Shown here piece after piece: positions 48,128 through 57,874 of a stretch of DNA of 64,000 nt; the stretch's first letter is position 1; every line of letters begins with the position of its first letter. The notes under the pieces are model-generated. The model was not told the DNA's origin and searched no databases. It saw only the letters and a list, made by a program, of their open reading frames with translations. Location: contig FTLJ01000413.1 of the NCBI GenBank assembly GCA_900155495.1, positions 53,849 through 117,848 on the forward strand, in the 5' to 3' direction. Made by a program: the position numbers and the translations under genes. The DNA is from Porogramme epimiltina (lineage: Eukaryota; Basidiomycota; Agaricomycetes; Polyporales; Polyporaceae).

Positions 48128-50898
48128 CTACCCGCTCCGCTGCTTCAGGACGGGCACCTCCCCAATAAAGCTCCGCGACACCTCTGTCACTCCGCGAGCA
48201 TAAACCTGCGTCGTGTATACCTGCACACGCCTATATCAGCCTACGCACGGAACCTCGGACGACGGGTGGATCCCGCGCCTGTCACGCCACGCACCAGTTC
48301 GTCGTACACTATCGCCGCCACCTTCTTATCTGCCAGTGTAGAGCTGGGGTGGATCTTCACCGTCTGCATGCATGCAACCGCCGTGAGCAACCTCTTCCCT
48401 GCCCCCGACGCCTCACGCGGGCAGATAACGGACGACGCACCGACGGGCCCATCACCTGCTTGTACGTCCCGTCCGGCTGGAGGAACGCCGTGTTCTGCAC
48501 CAGCCCGCACACCAGCGCCCGCCGCACGCCCTCCGCCGCACCGTCCTCGTCCCCTGCGCTCACCCCCGCGTCGACCCCGACCCGCGCACACACGTCGCAC
48601 AGCTGCGCATGGATCCGCGCAGCCTCCGCGAGGCAGCGCTCGTTGAGGAACATCCGCCGGCACCACTCGCGCACGCCCCCGCGGCTCTCGGACCGCGCGA
48701 CGTCCTCGTACGCCCGCACCGCGCCGAGCACGGTGAGGTGGTCGCCCGTGCGGTGCCGGAACTTGAGCCGCGCGTCCGCCGCCGCGTCCCGCGCGTCGGG
48801 CGCGTCCACGAAGAGCGGCGAGGACGCGGAGAGCACGGAGAGGATCGTGAGGAGCTCTGCCGTGCACCCGTGTTCCGCCCCCGCGAGGAGCGCGCGCGCG
48901 AGCGGCGGCTCCAGCGGGAACGCGGCCATTTTGCGCCCGAGCGGGGTGAGCGTCTTGGTGTTGTCCAGTGCGCCGAGGAGGAAGAGCGTCTTGAGCGCGG
49001 AGGCGATGCTCTCCTGGTCGGGCCGATCCATGAACGCGACCTCCTCGAGGTCTTGGTCCAGACATCTCAGTTGGAGCAGGCTCGAGGTGAGCGTGCACCG
49101 TCGGATCTCGGGCTCCGCCGTGAGTGCCATCTTTTTGAACGCGTCTTCCGTGTACAGTCGGAAACAATATCCCTTGCCCTGCAAATGCGGCGGTTGGCAG
49201 TGAGTCAGAAGGAACGCGCAGCCGTGGACTTACCTCACGGCCAGCGCGGCCGGCGCGCTGGACGGCAGAAGACTGCGTGATATCTCGGGTAAGAAGCGTA
49301 TCGAAACCTAGCCACGGCGTCGTTCGCGTCAAGTTTCAGGGTGTCCGCAGGGGCAATAGATCGACTCGACTCACCAGTGCCGGTGTTCTTCGCGACGTAG
49401 CGCTTCTCTTTACATTTGCCTGTGTCAATCACGTATTTCACCCCCGGAATAGTGATGGATGTCTCCGCAATATTCGTAGCGAGGATGCACTTGCGCATAC
49501 CCGCCGGCGTAGGTGCAAACACCTTGGCTTGTTGTTTCGGCGGTAGGGCCGCGTAGATGGGACAGATGAGAACCTGAAAGGGTACAAAGATAGGCCCTGT
49601 GGGATCAATAAAGCTATATCTCCACGGCAACGGGAACTCTTACACTGGGGACATCCTTGGGCAACTGGTTCGCGTACATCTCGATGGATTTTTCTAGGCT
49701 GGTAATATCCTCCTGCCCAGGGAGGAAGATAAGCACATCCCCTGCGGGCTGGTCGGTGTGGATTTGGAAGAAGGTCCGGAGGGCCGAGTCGACATAATCC
49801 GGCTGACTCGTGGCGGTATGGTAAATTGTGACCGGGTGCTGGCGCCCTTTGACATAAACCACCTTAGCACTATTAGCCGCCGGGGGGCAGGCAGGTGGGT
49901 CAGTGGCCGACGACGGGGAAGTGAAGGATGCGCGCACCCGTTGAAGAACCGGCTGAACTTCTCTGCCTCGAGCGTTGCGCTCATGATAACAACCTTGAGA
50001 GGGGGAAGCGAGCCGGAGGTGTCGCGTGCCTTGCCCTTGCCCTTGTCGCTGTTCTTTCCTGGTGAACCTGACTTCCGAGCCTGCTGGATGGTTTTGAGGT
50101 TCGCGATAAGGAGGTCAGTCCGGAGAGTGCGCTCGTGTGCCTCATCGACGACGATGACGGAGTAGCGAAGGAGTAGCGGGTCCCCGAGAAGCTCGCGGAC
50201 GAGCATACCGTCGGTAACATACTTGATTCGCGTCTCACTCGAAGAGGCTTCGTCGAATCGGACGGAGTACCCTACTCGCGCACCAACGGAAGTTTGCTGT
50301 TCTTTGGCGACTCGGGTAGCAAGCGATGTCGCAGCCACCTTGCGAGGTTGAGTAACGGCGACGAGACCGTCGCTTGCAAGACCGGCTTCAAGGAGATACT
50401 GAGGGACCTCTTGGAGACAGTGAGCAAGACGGGAGCCAGGCCGACAAGAATACGAGTGGTAAATACGTACGGGTGGTTTTCCCTGACCCGGTCTCGCCAA
50501 TGAGGACTGTGACATCGTTCTCGCGGATCACGTCGATGACTGCGGCTTTGCCTGATAAAGTGGGGAGTGTTGGCGACTTGGAAATTGTACAGGGAAAGAG
50601 AGAAGCCTATACCGGCATATATTGGCAACTTCTGTCGTTGCTGCTGGAGAGCATCCTGTCCCGAAAAGGCGGGAGGGGCGGACAGACGGGGTTTCTTGCG
50701 GGGACCAGCGTGGGAGCCATAGTCTGAGGAGCGACTTCCCTTTGACTGAACGGAAGTGGACCGCCTCGCAGACTTCACTTCTAGATCGTCCTGGTCGTCT
50801 ACGTCTACCCACACGCGGTGCTTCTTGGATTTATGCGGGGTGTTGCGGGGAGCGGGCTTCTGGGTAGAGATCCCCCGAATAGCGGAGATTTTCGTCAT
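48128..50898 (-). CDS. DHX33-like DEAH-box RNA helicase
   Basis: ATP-dependent RNA helicase of the DEAH/RHA class, closest by eye to DHX33, a nucleolar helicase implicated in ribosome production. ATG 50898 begins MTKISAIRGISTQKPAPRNT, a basic leader. Motif I is LIGETGSGKTT (around 50500), Ia VTQPRKVAATSLATRVA, then GYSVRFDEASS, YVTDGMLVRELL, motif II VIVVDEAHERT, motif III VIMSATLEAEKF, GRQHPVTIYH, FLPGQEDI, IYAALPPKQQAKVF, motif V CILATNIAETSITIPG, and motif VI QRAGRAGRE. The HA2 region has RLYTEDAFKKM and LTPLGRKMAAFPLEPPLARA. The OB-fold contains QPDGTYKQ, then VKIHPSSTLADKKVAAIVYD. A further intron (about 48208-48275) leads to YTTQVYARGVTEVSRSFIG and stop 48128-48130; reading through it instead gives a premature end near 48241. 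About eight introns. Confidence 0.88.
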
Positions 50899-51329
50899 GT
50901 GTGGAGGGCGGGGAATGTGACGCGGGCGCGGTGCCTTTTCTTGTGGTTCGAATAGAGCTGCGGAAGGGCAGATTGTATGTGGAGGGGCATGAGCAGCAGA
51001 GGGAGATCGAGGACGAGGCAGACACTCGTCGCGCGCGGCGGCCCGGCGTCGAAAAAATCTGCTTTGGGAGTTCTGCCCCCGGCGTCTGTCGGCCATGTGG
51101 GCGTCTCCTTCACAGGGCGCTTCCCCGCCTTGGCCTCGATCCCCGACGTCGTCCCACTCCGCCTCGCCGTCGTCCCGCCCCACCCCGCCGTCGCGCCTCA
51201 ACGCCTTCGCCTCGCCGCCCGACAGCCCGTGGACGACACAGAGCGCGCCATCGACGCTTACTCCTATCGACTGTATACCCCAACGCTGCATCTAACGACT
51301 TTCACGACTATCTAACGACGCTCTCCGCC
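50899..51329. promoter_or_regulatory. Shared divergent promoter helicase / TM198-like gene
   Basis: 431 bases between divergent start codons. Right part C/T-rich (51120-51330). No clear TATA box or other site recognised. Confidence 0.45.
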
Positions 51330-53182
51330 ATGTCCTCCCGCACAGAGATCACCCTCGCTTCTCTCCTCGTCTCGTCTCCGTATCTTCTCGCCTACGCTCT
51401 GCCACTCCTCTTTTTTTCTCTCCTCCTCACTTTCGCCGGCGCATTTCTTGCCCTCGACCGTACCCGCGCCTTTGCTCCCCGCTATGACGCACTCCAGCCC
51501 CCGGAGACGACCAAGATCCAGCACGCAGAGGTTGTCCTCAAGAATGTTTTCAGGCTGGAGGGCGGGCTCGGTGGAATAGCGATCGGGTTCGTCACCGGAG
51601 GTATGTGAATGATCAGTCTGTAGCGTTCGGTCGCGGCTCACGATTTGCAGTCCATTTGGCCACCTTTATCGCCCTTCTTGTACCCAACGTCTCGTCCTCT
51701 AGGCCCCTCGGATCTGGCGCCTTCCTTGCAGTATGGCTCTTGTCGGCCGTTGTGTGTACCCTGTTTGCCGCAAGGTGGAGGATCGCCACTCTTGCCTTCG
51801 CAGGCTTTGCCGGATAGTAGGTTTATTTATTGTTCCTTCTGCACCTTTCGCTAATCTTGCTATCTAGCTCTACCCTTGCACTAGCATTCGACGTTATCCT
51901 ACACCCGTCGCGTCTCACCCGCCTGATCCTCCTCGCCGTATTCACACCCATTGGCACCATCCTGTGTCTTCTTCCCATGTCGCGAACGCAGCACACCTCC
52001 GTCCGCATCGGCATGGCTTCCGTTGGGTCGTTCGGCACAGTTCAAGCCATTGCCCTTCTCGCACACATATCTTCGTGGGCCGAGGTGTGGGATAGGTTGT
52101 GGATTGACAACGGGGGCTCCTGGGGTACCGGTCAGGAGAAGGGTCTTAGTGCGGCGTTCTGCCTGTTCGTTCTCCTCGGCACGGCCTGTGACTGGTTCCT
52201 GCGCAGGAGGCTCGGTGAGAATCCAGATGAGGTGAGTTGACATCCTCGATCATGCCTTTCGTTGGGTCTCACAGTTGCGTAGAAGTGGGACAATTACCTC
52301 GCCGACTACGCAGCCACTCTTCCCAACGAGTCCGACCGTGCCGGTCATTTCCAGCCCCTCCAGTCGTTCTGGACTCGCCATTTTGGCCACAACAAGCGTA
52401 TGGACCCTGTTGGCAAAGACGTCGTCTTTCCGACAGACGCCGATCTTAAGCTTCCGATCCCTGACTCTCCCCTCAAGTTATACAAGAAGCGATCCCTCGC
52501 AACTGCGCCCTCCTCCCCTCGGGACGCCATCCGCCGGTTCACGCCTCCTCAGGACTACCTGCGCAAGGAACGCAGGCCCGAAATCAAGGGCCGGCAGCGC
52601 ACGAGGGAAGCCATCAAGTTTGACCCGCTCGACCCCTATGCGGAGTCGGACTCGGACGATGAGGTCTTGAAGAGGAGTGGCCCTCCCTTCGTCAGGTCGC
52701 CGACGCGAAGCAACTCTATGACTACGCTCGCGGAGGAACCCCCCGCCAAGGGGCCGAGGGGAGGAGTGCCGAAAGAGGTAGTTCCATCGTCTGAGGATGA
52801 GGAAGACGTTACGACGAGCCGGACACGAGGGGAGAAGTGGACGCCCGATTTTATCCGCCGCCACAGCCTCGTCCACAAGGGCTCTTCTGCTACGATCTCG
52901 CAAGCTGGCACGGGCTCGTCCAACACACTTACACCCATCGCATTTTCGCCGGTCCCCGCGACGCCATCTCTGATCAAGGCAGTCGCGCGTGTCAACGCGG
53001 CCCAGCAGGACGCACATTCACAGAACGTGCGCACGATGGAAGGCTTGCCACAGCTGTCTTTCACTTCTACGACGCCACCTATCAACCACCATCATGGACA
53101 TGGCTGGGATGCGTTCTGGCATGATGTGAAAACAAAGGCTGGCCATGGATTTCATCGTGTGGATGCTGATATGAAGCAGTAG
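51330..53182 (+). CDS. TM7S3/TM198-like (DUF4203) multi-pass membrane protein
   Basis: Membrane protein with a DUF4203-like region. ATG 51330 (MSSRTEITLASLLVSSPYLL) gives a hydrophobic helix, LLFFSLLLTFAGAFLALD. After a short intron following FVTGG (about 51602-51655) come FIALLVPNVSSS, LAVWLLSAVVCTLFAARWRI, ALAFDVILHPSRLTRLILLA, TIGTIL-type and FCLFVLLGTACDWFLRRRLG helices, seven or so in total. The GGLGGIAIGFVTGG segment is a Gly-rich helix typical of the family. After an intron near 52230-52284 the protein becomes soluble: KWDNYLADYAATLPNESDRA, then a Ser/Arg/Asp-rich tail with DPYAESDSDDE and SSEDEEDV that look like casein-kinase-2 sites. It ends HRVDADMKQ. Function unknown in fungi. It is the last gene before the repeat-rich DNA. 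Confidence 0.8.
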
Positions 53183-53536
53183 CTGTTATGATGTTTATGA
53201 CCTGTAATGAGCCTCATGATCTTGTTGCATTTTTTGCCTCTGTATTTTGTCTTGATTTATTTTATACTAATTTGATTGTAAGAAGTAATATCCATGCTCT
53301 CAAGTAAATATTATAAGATTGTTGCTGTCTTTGTAAAAGTTGTGATATGACTAATCATGACATGTGTGCACTTACTCACACCTCCATTAAAAATCTGTTA
53401 TGCACCTATATTTGTATGTGCAGGCCAAGTTTTCTTTGTGATTGATGTAATAGATTCCACAATTACATACAATTTATACTATAGAAATCAAAGTCCATAC
53501 TGTCAGATGAGCAAAACCTTGTAATAGACTTTCACA
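53183..53536. other. Start of AT-rich repeat region; relict repeat copy
   Basis: Base composition drops sharply right after the stop codon at 53182. From about 53395 to 53515 there is a diverged copy of the fold-back arm that follows: it shares ATGCACCTATATTTGTATG near its start and TCAGATGAGCAAAA near its end. No gene. Confidence 0.55.
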
Positions 53537-53924
53537 TTGCACCTATATTGATGTATATAGACCCAGTTCTATTTGCAATTAGTGTAAATAAATAACTTCT
53601 ACTATTACACACCATGTACAACAGGAGACATACAGTTAGATGAGCAAACAGTTTGAAATAGAGCATCAATTTATCAAGAATTTCTGTATACCATACAATA
53701 ATAGGACTTGTAGGATGCAAGAGTACTTTAGAGTACATTCCCCAAGTTTTAAATTAAAACAAACTATAAAAGCACACTATTCAAGGCTGACAATATCTAC
53801 TTTCTTGACTGTTTTGCTCATCTAACTGTATGTCTCCTGTTGTACATGGTGTGTAATAGTAGAAGTTATTTATTCACTCTAATTGCAAATAGAACTGGGT
53901 TTATATACATCAATATAGGTGCAT
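53537..53924. repeat. Fold-back repeat with long inverted arms (MITE-like)
   Basis: The left arm (53537-53650) and right arm (53811-53924) are near-perfect reverse complements over about 113 bases. Examples are GCACCTATATTGATGTATAT at the outer left and its complement at 53905-53922, and TACAGTTAGATGAGCAAA at the inner left against TTTTGCTCATCTAACTGTA. They flank an unrelated 160-base spacer. Differences are single substitutions and one indel, so the element is fairly young or the arms convert each other. No coding capacity. Confidence 0.85.
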
Positions 53925-54058
53925 AATGAATTCTTTGTTGGAGGTTCTAATTCTACAAAGGAATCAGATTTACAATAGAGGAAGCAGTAATGATATAAGA
54001 ATTGCTTAGTCATTTGTGCCTATCATCATTGATGGACTGATTCTATTAGCTCAAGAGC
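53925..54058. other. AT-rich spacer
   Basis: No feature recognised. Confidence 0.4.
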
Positions 54059-54300
54059 TGCTTTCCCATTTCAGCCCCTCTTGAAATGAGGTTCTCGCTA
54101 CTTGTCTTAAGTAATATGGGCCACCATTCTGTCTGGTCATTGGTCAAGCACTTGCTTTCCTTTTTGGGCTCCCCTTGAATTAAGTTCTTGCTCTTTTGCT
54201 TAGGTAATATAGGCCACTGTTCTGTCCGTTCTTTAGAGGACTTGTTTTTCCTTTAGGGATCACCCTGAATCAACACTCTCACTCCTTTGTTCTTAGTGAT
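54059..54300. repeat. Three diverged tandem units of about 85-90 bases
   Basis: Units start near 54059, 54152 and 54240. Each has the order GCTTTCC..., CCC(C)TTGAAT/AAT-type block, TTCTTGCT-type block, CTTAGGTAATATAGGCCAC, then GTTCTGTC. The third is shorter and lacks the final part. Divergence is high, so this is an old tandem array. Confidence 0.65.
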
Positions 54301-54990
54301 AAACTACATAGCAAAAATTATGCAGTTTTATGTGATCATGTTCATTTGGGCACAAGTGGCCCATGAGATTCCTAGACCTATACCAGTTTATGCCATTCAA
54401 GAAGCCACTATATAGGCTTAAGGGACCCACACTGCAGGTGATCGTGAAGGCATCAAATACTGTCCTCATGCCTAATGCCCCAGTGTATACGTGTGGGGCA
54501 TGACATGTTGAAGGGATGCACATGATCCATGCTGTATCCTCAGGGAATCATTGGAGTTTCATGAAGGATGTAACTTCAATGATTCAGCAAATGATACCCT
54601 GTGTCACATTTTTGTTTCATTTAGAAAGCATTCTGTATGACTCTGCCATGTAATCATACTTATACACCCTACATCAGGATTATATAATTCCCAATGATTC
54701 CTTAATGTAACTACTGGGAGCATGGATGTCCCATGTTGCATAATTCCATCAATTAAGCATCTAGAAAACACTATGTTTCATGGGTTGATGCCCCTAGTGT
54801 CTGATACAACAGACCTGGACTCTGTGTTAAGCTGCTCATCTACTACATGAAAAAGGATACTCTGCTCACCTAGACTCTGTGTTAAGCTGCTAAGGATTGC
54901 AGCAACGCCAGAGTCCGGTGATAGCAGCCTACGGGCTAAACACAGACAAAGGAAAGCTCAGGAAACCAAAAACATAAGTAAGTGAAATGT
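54301..54990. other. AT-rich region, small internal duplication
   Basis: No gene. GACTCTGTGTTAAGCTGCT occurs at about 54817 and again at about 54873, a 56-base tandem duplication that includes the ACTCTGCTCACCTA spacer. Confidence 0.5.
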
Positions 54991-55285
54991 AGAAGGTTTG
55001 GTGCAGTGGTTAACTGCACCGGCTAAATAAGTGCACTAGAGCGGAAGCAGTGAAGCTGTGGGTTCAATTTCCGCAGGGTATGTGAAGTGCATGGCGTGGA
55101 ATGAGAGGAATAAATCTGGGAAAAATAGGAGAATAATTGTAAGTGTAGTGAGCATTATAAACCTTTTGTTAAAACAAAGAGAGAACAGGAAATTGAGTCC
55201 CAAAGTGTGTAATCACCAACTTCAACAGTCCCATTGTCAGTCAACGGGTCTGACTTATAGGCAAGGCCTCAACAATATCCTGGTG
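54991..55285 (+). mobile_element. tRNA-derived SINE-like unit
   Basis: A Pol III type-2 promoter can be read: A box TGGTGCAGTGG at 54999-55009 and B box GGGTTCAATTTCC at about 55060-55072, at tRNA-like spacing. Flanking sequence does not form a complete tRNA cloverleaf with a clean acceptor stem, so a SINE head is more likely than a functional tRNA gene. The 3' limit is uncertain; I stop at the outer LTR. Confidence 0.5.
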
Positions 55286-55561
55286 ATAGTGTTACGCCTT
55301 GCAGCTGGGGCACCTAGTACTAGGTGGTACTGGTTGAGCGTTGAGTAGCATTTGGCTAAGTCAATGAGTTGATCTTATCAAGACTGCGAAGAGCGCTTAG
55401 ACAGGCACTTGAGTTCGTATTAAACTGACATTGGGTGCGTTTGAGCACACAAGTTGAGCAGTGAGGTTTCTAGGATAAAGTAGTGGGGTACCGACCCTAG
55501 GGCGTGTATACAAGAGACCGAAAACTAGGGAGCTCCTACGAGGGAGTCGTCCCTTATATAC

Positions 55562-56322
55562 TGTTACAACACGCAAGGGGGTACCCCATTTAATTTTGAT
55601 TCCTTCACTGGTACTCCTTTCCAAATCCTTTACCTACAATTTCTATGATCCAGATTCTAGCCAAGGAGGCACCCTAGAGCCCAAGAACCACCCGCATATG
55701 GACAATCCGGGCATCTCGGGCATCTTGGGCTTCACCCAGAATCTCTATTTTCACGTGATCACAAGAATGGGCTACATTTCCTGAGACATCCCTACAAGGT
55801 AGTTACTGAGATGGTCTAGGATAATCCCTTGTAGATCTACCTTGGGTATTCTAGTGTGCTCTCTATCCAGAGTACTCCAGGATATTCCATAGTTTACTTT
55901 TCCTTTCTTGTTAACCCTAGTTTATACTGGAATTGTCCAGAATATTCCTTGCAGACTATTCTAGTACTATCCACAGATTATTCCAGTACTATACATAATG
56001 AACTAGGACTTTCTTAGTATACTCCAGAACAATCCTTCATATTCTAGTGTACTCAGATTCAGACTGGAGATCTCTTGAACCTTATTCTCGTACATGTATA
56101 TAAGGAGCGACTCAACAGTAGAGCTCTCCAGTCTTCGATCTCTTTGTAACACAACTCCAAGGGGTTGCTACCCCTTGTATTATCCTTGAACTAGCTTGTG
56201 TGCTTGTCTACACCGACGTTTGCCTGCGATCTTAAGACCTAAGCGATCATCACAGCCACTACATACTCAACGCTTTGAGCCTAGGTGCCGGGCCTGAGGC
56301 TCTATTGCCAAGAGTTGTAACA
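55562..56322 (+). mobile_element. Inner solo LTR with perfect TATAC target duplication
   Basis: Begins TGTTACAAC (55562-55570) and ends GTTGTAACA (56314-56322), a 9-base inverted terminus. It is flanked on both sides by TATAC (55557-55561 and 56323-56327), the 5-base duplication made by a retroviral-type integrase. Length 761. A TATATAAG promoter sits at 56097-56104, so the orientation is +. Short TG...CA-type termini without internal coding sequence make this a solo LTR left by recombination of a full Gypsy- or Copia-like element. Which superfamily cannot be read from the LTR alone. Confidence 0.9.
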
Positions 56323-56394
56323 TATACATGTATAACCATTCAGGCACTATACTATGAGTGTCCCAATATGGTAAGTCTGCTACGAAGCTACACT

Positions 56395-56505
56395 ACTGCG
56401 GACTGCAGACTGCGGACTGCGGAGTGTAGTAAGGAATAGTGTACAAGGAGGCAACTACTGAGTACTACAAGCTGCGGGCTGCGGACTACGGACTGTGGAC
56501 TGCAC
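56395..56505. repeat. Imperfect GCGGACT repeats in the outer LTR
   Basis: Two clusters of repeated (C)TGCGGACTG heptamer-like words, about 56395-56422 and 56471-56503, in the U3-side part of the outer LTR. Confidence 0.65.
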
Positions 56506-56596
56506 ACAACGAAGACATGGAAGTCCTGAGGAGAGCGAGTGTAAGTCCGTAGTTTTGTTAACTAAAATAAAAAGAAAATATACCAGTATTGTAACA

Positions 56597-56859
56597 GATG
56601 GATGCCAGGGTCGCATCAAAGGGTGTATTCAGAAGCATGGTGGTCACATCACCTAATCAGAAATGGATTCCTGAGCACTCTGTGGAAATGACCGTGGTCA
56701 GAATGTACAACAACAGCTTATAGGGGCCACATGAATACTCACATTGGCCCCAGTGATTCATTCCCAAAATGTGGCATCTTGTGTGCATGCCCTCATCACG
56801 ACATCCTCACCCAGATATCTCTCCCATCCTGTGGTGCACACATCAGCAAAGCGCATATG
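56597..56859. other. AT-rich spacer
   Basis: No feature recognised apart from the GATGG flank of the outer LTR. Confidence 0.4.
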
Positions 56860-57860
56860 GCTTAGAGTGGTCTTGGGGACTCTCTAAGACACTGTAAGCC
56901 CAACACATTAGTGTCTTGCCCATTCTACCCTCAGTGTCTTGCCTAAGACATTTGGTCTTGCAAGGTCTTACCCTTTATATCTTAGAGGGTGTCTTTATCC
57001 CTTATAGGGTCTTGCTCAAGACATATGGTCTTATGAAATCTCCTCCAAGCCATCTACCCAAGACTGGTTGCATCTCCAAGACCACCCTCAAGACCTATAG
57101 TAGGCCGGGCCAAAAAATAAAAAAGAGGCATCAGCAGGAATTGAACCAGTGACCTCATGCATTTCTAAATACATAGCATGGCATCATTAGCCACTAGGCT
57201 AGTAGTCCTTCAATATAGTTACACTTGCTGAAGACTATACACCCCTTCTCATCCTTTGTACTTAAAACACTTTATATCCCAGTGTGTTATCTTCTATTGC
57301 ACATCTTAGAAACTCTGCTACAGCCTTTATGACACCCACTATACAGTGTGTAGTGTCAGTAGTGTAGTACATGAAGTTACAACAGTTATATACTTTTTCA
57401 AGCCTTGTATAGAGTCATGCCAAAGTTGCACTGGTCTTAGGGTAGTCTTAGGGTGTCTTAGGATTTTGTGGGGTATTGATAGAGGTATTAGTCATATAGT
57501 TGTGCCTTATACACTAAGTAGTGTATTAGATTTTAACCTTTGGTCTTGATAGTAGTCTTGAAGGTAGAGTTATCATAGGGACATTGAGCGGTCTTAGGAT
57601 GTGTCTTAGGCCTTTTGTTTGGTGCTAGTAAATGTATTAAGGATAGAATTCTGTCTTATTCATTTAACATTTTCTTAAGGCTCCACCTATGGTCTTAAGA
57701 GTGGTCTCAAGAGCAGTTCATATTTTGGACTTATTTGAAGTCTTACATAGGTCTTAGGTGCTGGTCTTAAGGCATAAGACCACTGTCTTGATGGTAAGAC
57801 TGAACTCTAAGCCCAATATTAAGCTCCTAAGCCCAAAGTGGCTGTAAGACACCCCACCCA
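56860..57860. repeat. GTCTT/AAGAC motif-rich element, probable non-autonomous DNA transposon
   Basis: About thirty copies by eye of GTCTT or AAGAC, mostly as GTCTTAGG, GTCTTGC or TAAGAC, spread over 1 kb in both orientations. The left edge begins near GAGTGGTCTTGGGG (56865). The right edge contains CTGAACTCTAAGCCC (57801-57814) and CACCCAAGGCC (57855), which read in reverse resemble the left start only weakly. Dense short motifs near transposon ends are often transposase binding sites. A SINE-like unit interrupts it at 57117-57207. The limits are approximate. Confidence 0.5.
57117..57207 (-). mobile_element. tRNA-derived SINE-like unit
   Basis: On the minus strand: A box TAGCCTAGTGGCTAA (complement of 57187-57201), B box GGTTCAATTCC (complement of 57137-57147, a near-perfect consensus match), then a T-rich run (complement of 57111-57124) as Pol III terminator or SINE tail. 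The acceptor and T stems do not pair well, so this is a tRNA-derived repeat rather than a working tRNA. Confidence 0.6.
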
Positions 57861-57874
57861 AGGCCAACATACCC

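Larger units (their letters stand above)
55290..56596 (-). mobile_element. Outer (older) solo LTR, split by a younger LTR
   Basis: Ends are TGTTAC (55290-55295) and GTAACA (56591-56596), flanked by GATAG (55285-55289) and GATGG (56597-56601), an imperfect 5-base target duplication. Its TATA box is on the minus strand (the complement of CCCTTATATAC at 55551-55561). It shares words in the same order with the inner LTR read in reverse, such as ACTTGTGTGCTC, TTTATCC, GTCTCTTG, GGAGCTCC and GACGACTC. Removing the 761-base inner LTR and one 5-base duplicate leaves about 541 bases. No internal gag/pol remains, hence a solo LTR. Confidence 0.75.

Noticed and set aside
47780..48646. 288-codon + frame
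   Set aside because: Runs into and antisense to the helicase C-terminal exons, which are well supported by family motifs.
54991..55090. Functional tRNA gene
   Set aside because: A and B boxes are present, but I could not pair an acceptor stem or place a convincing anticodon arm.
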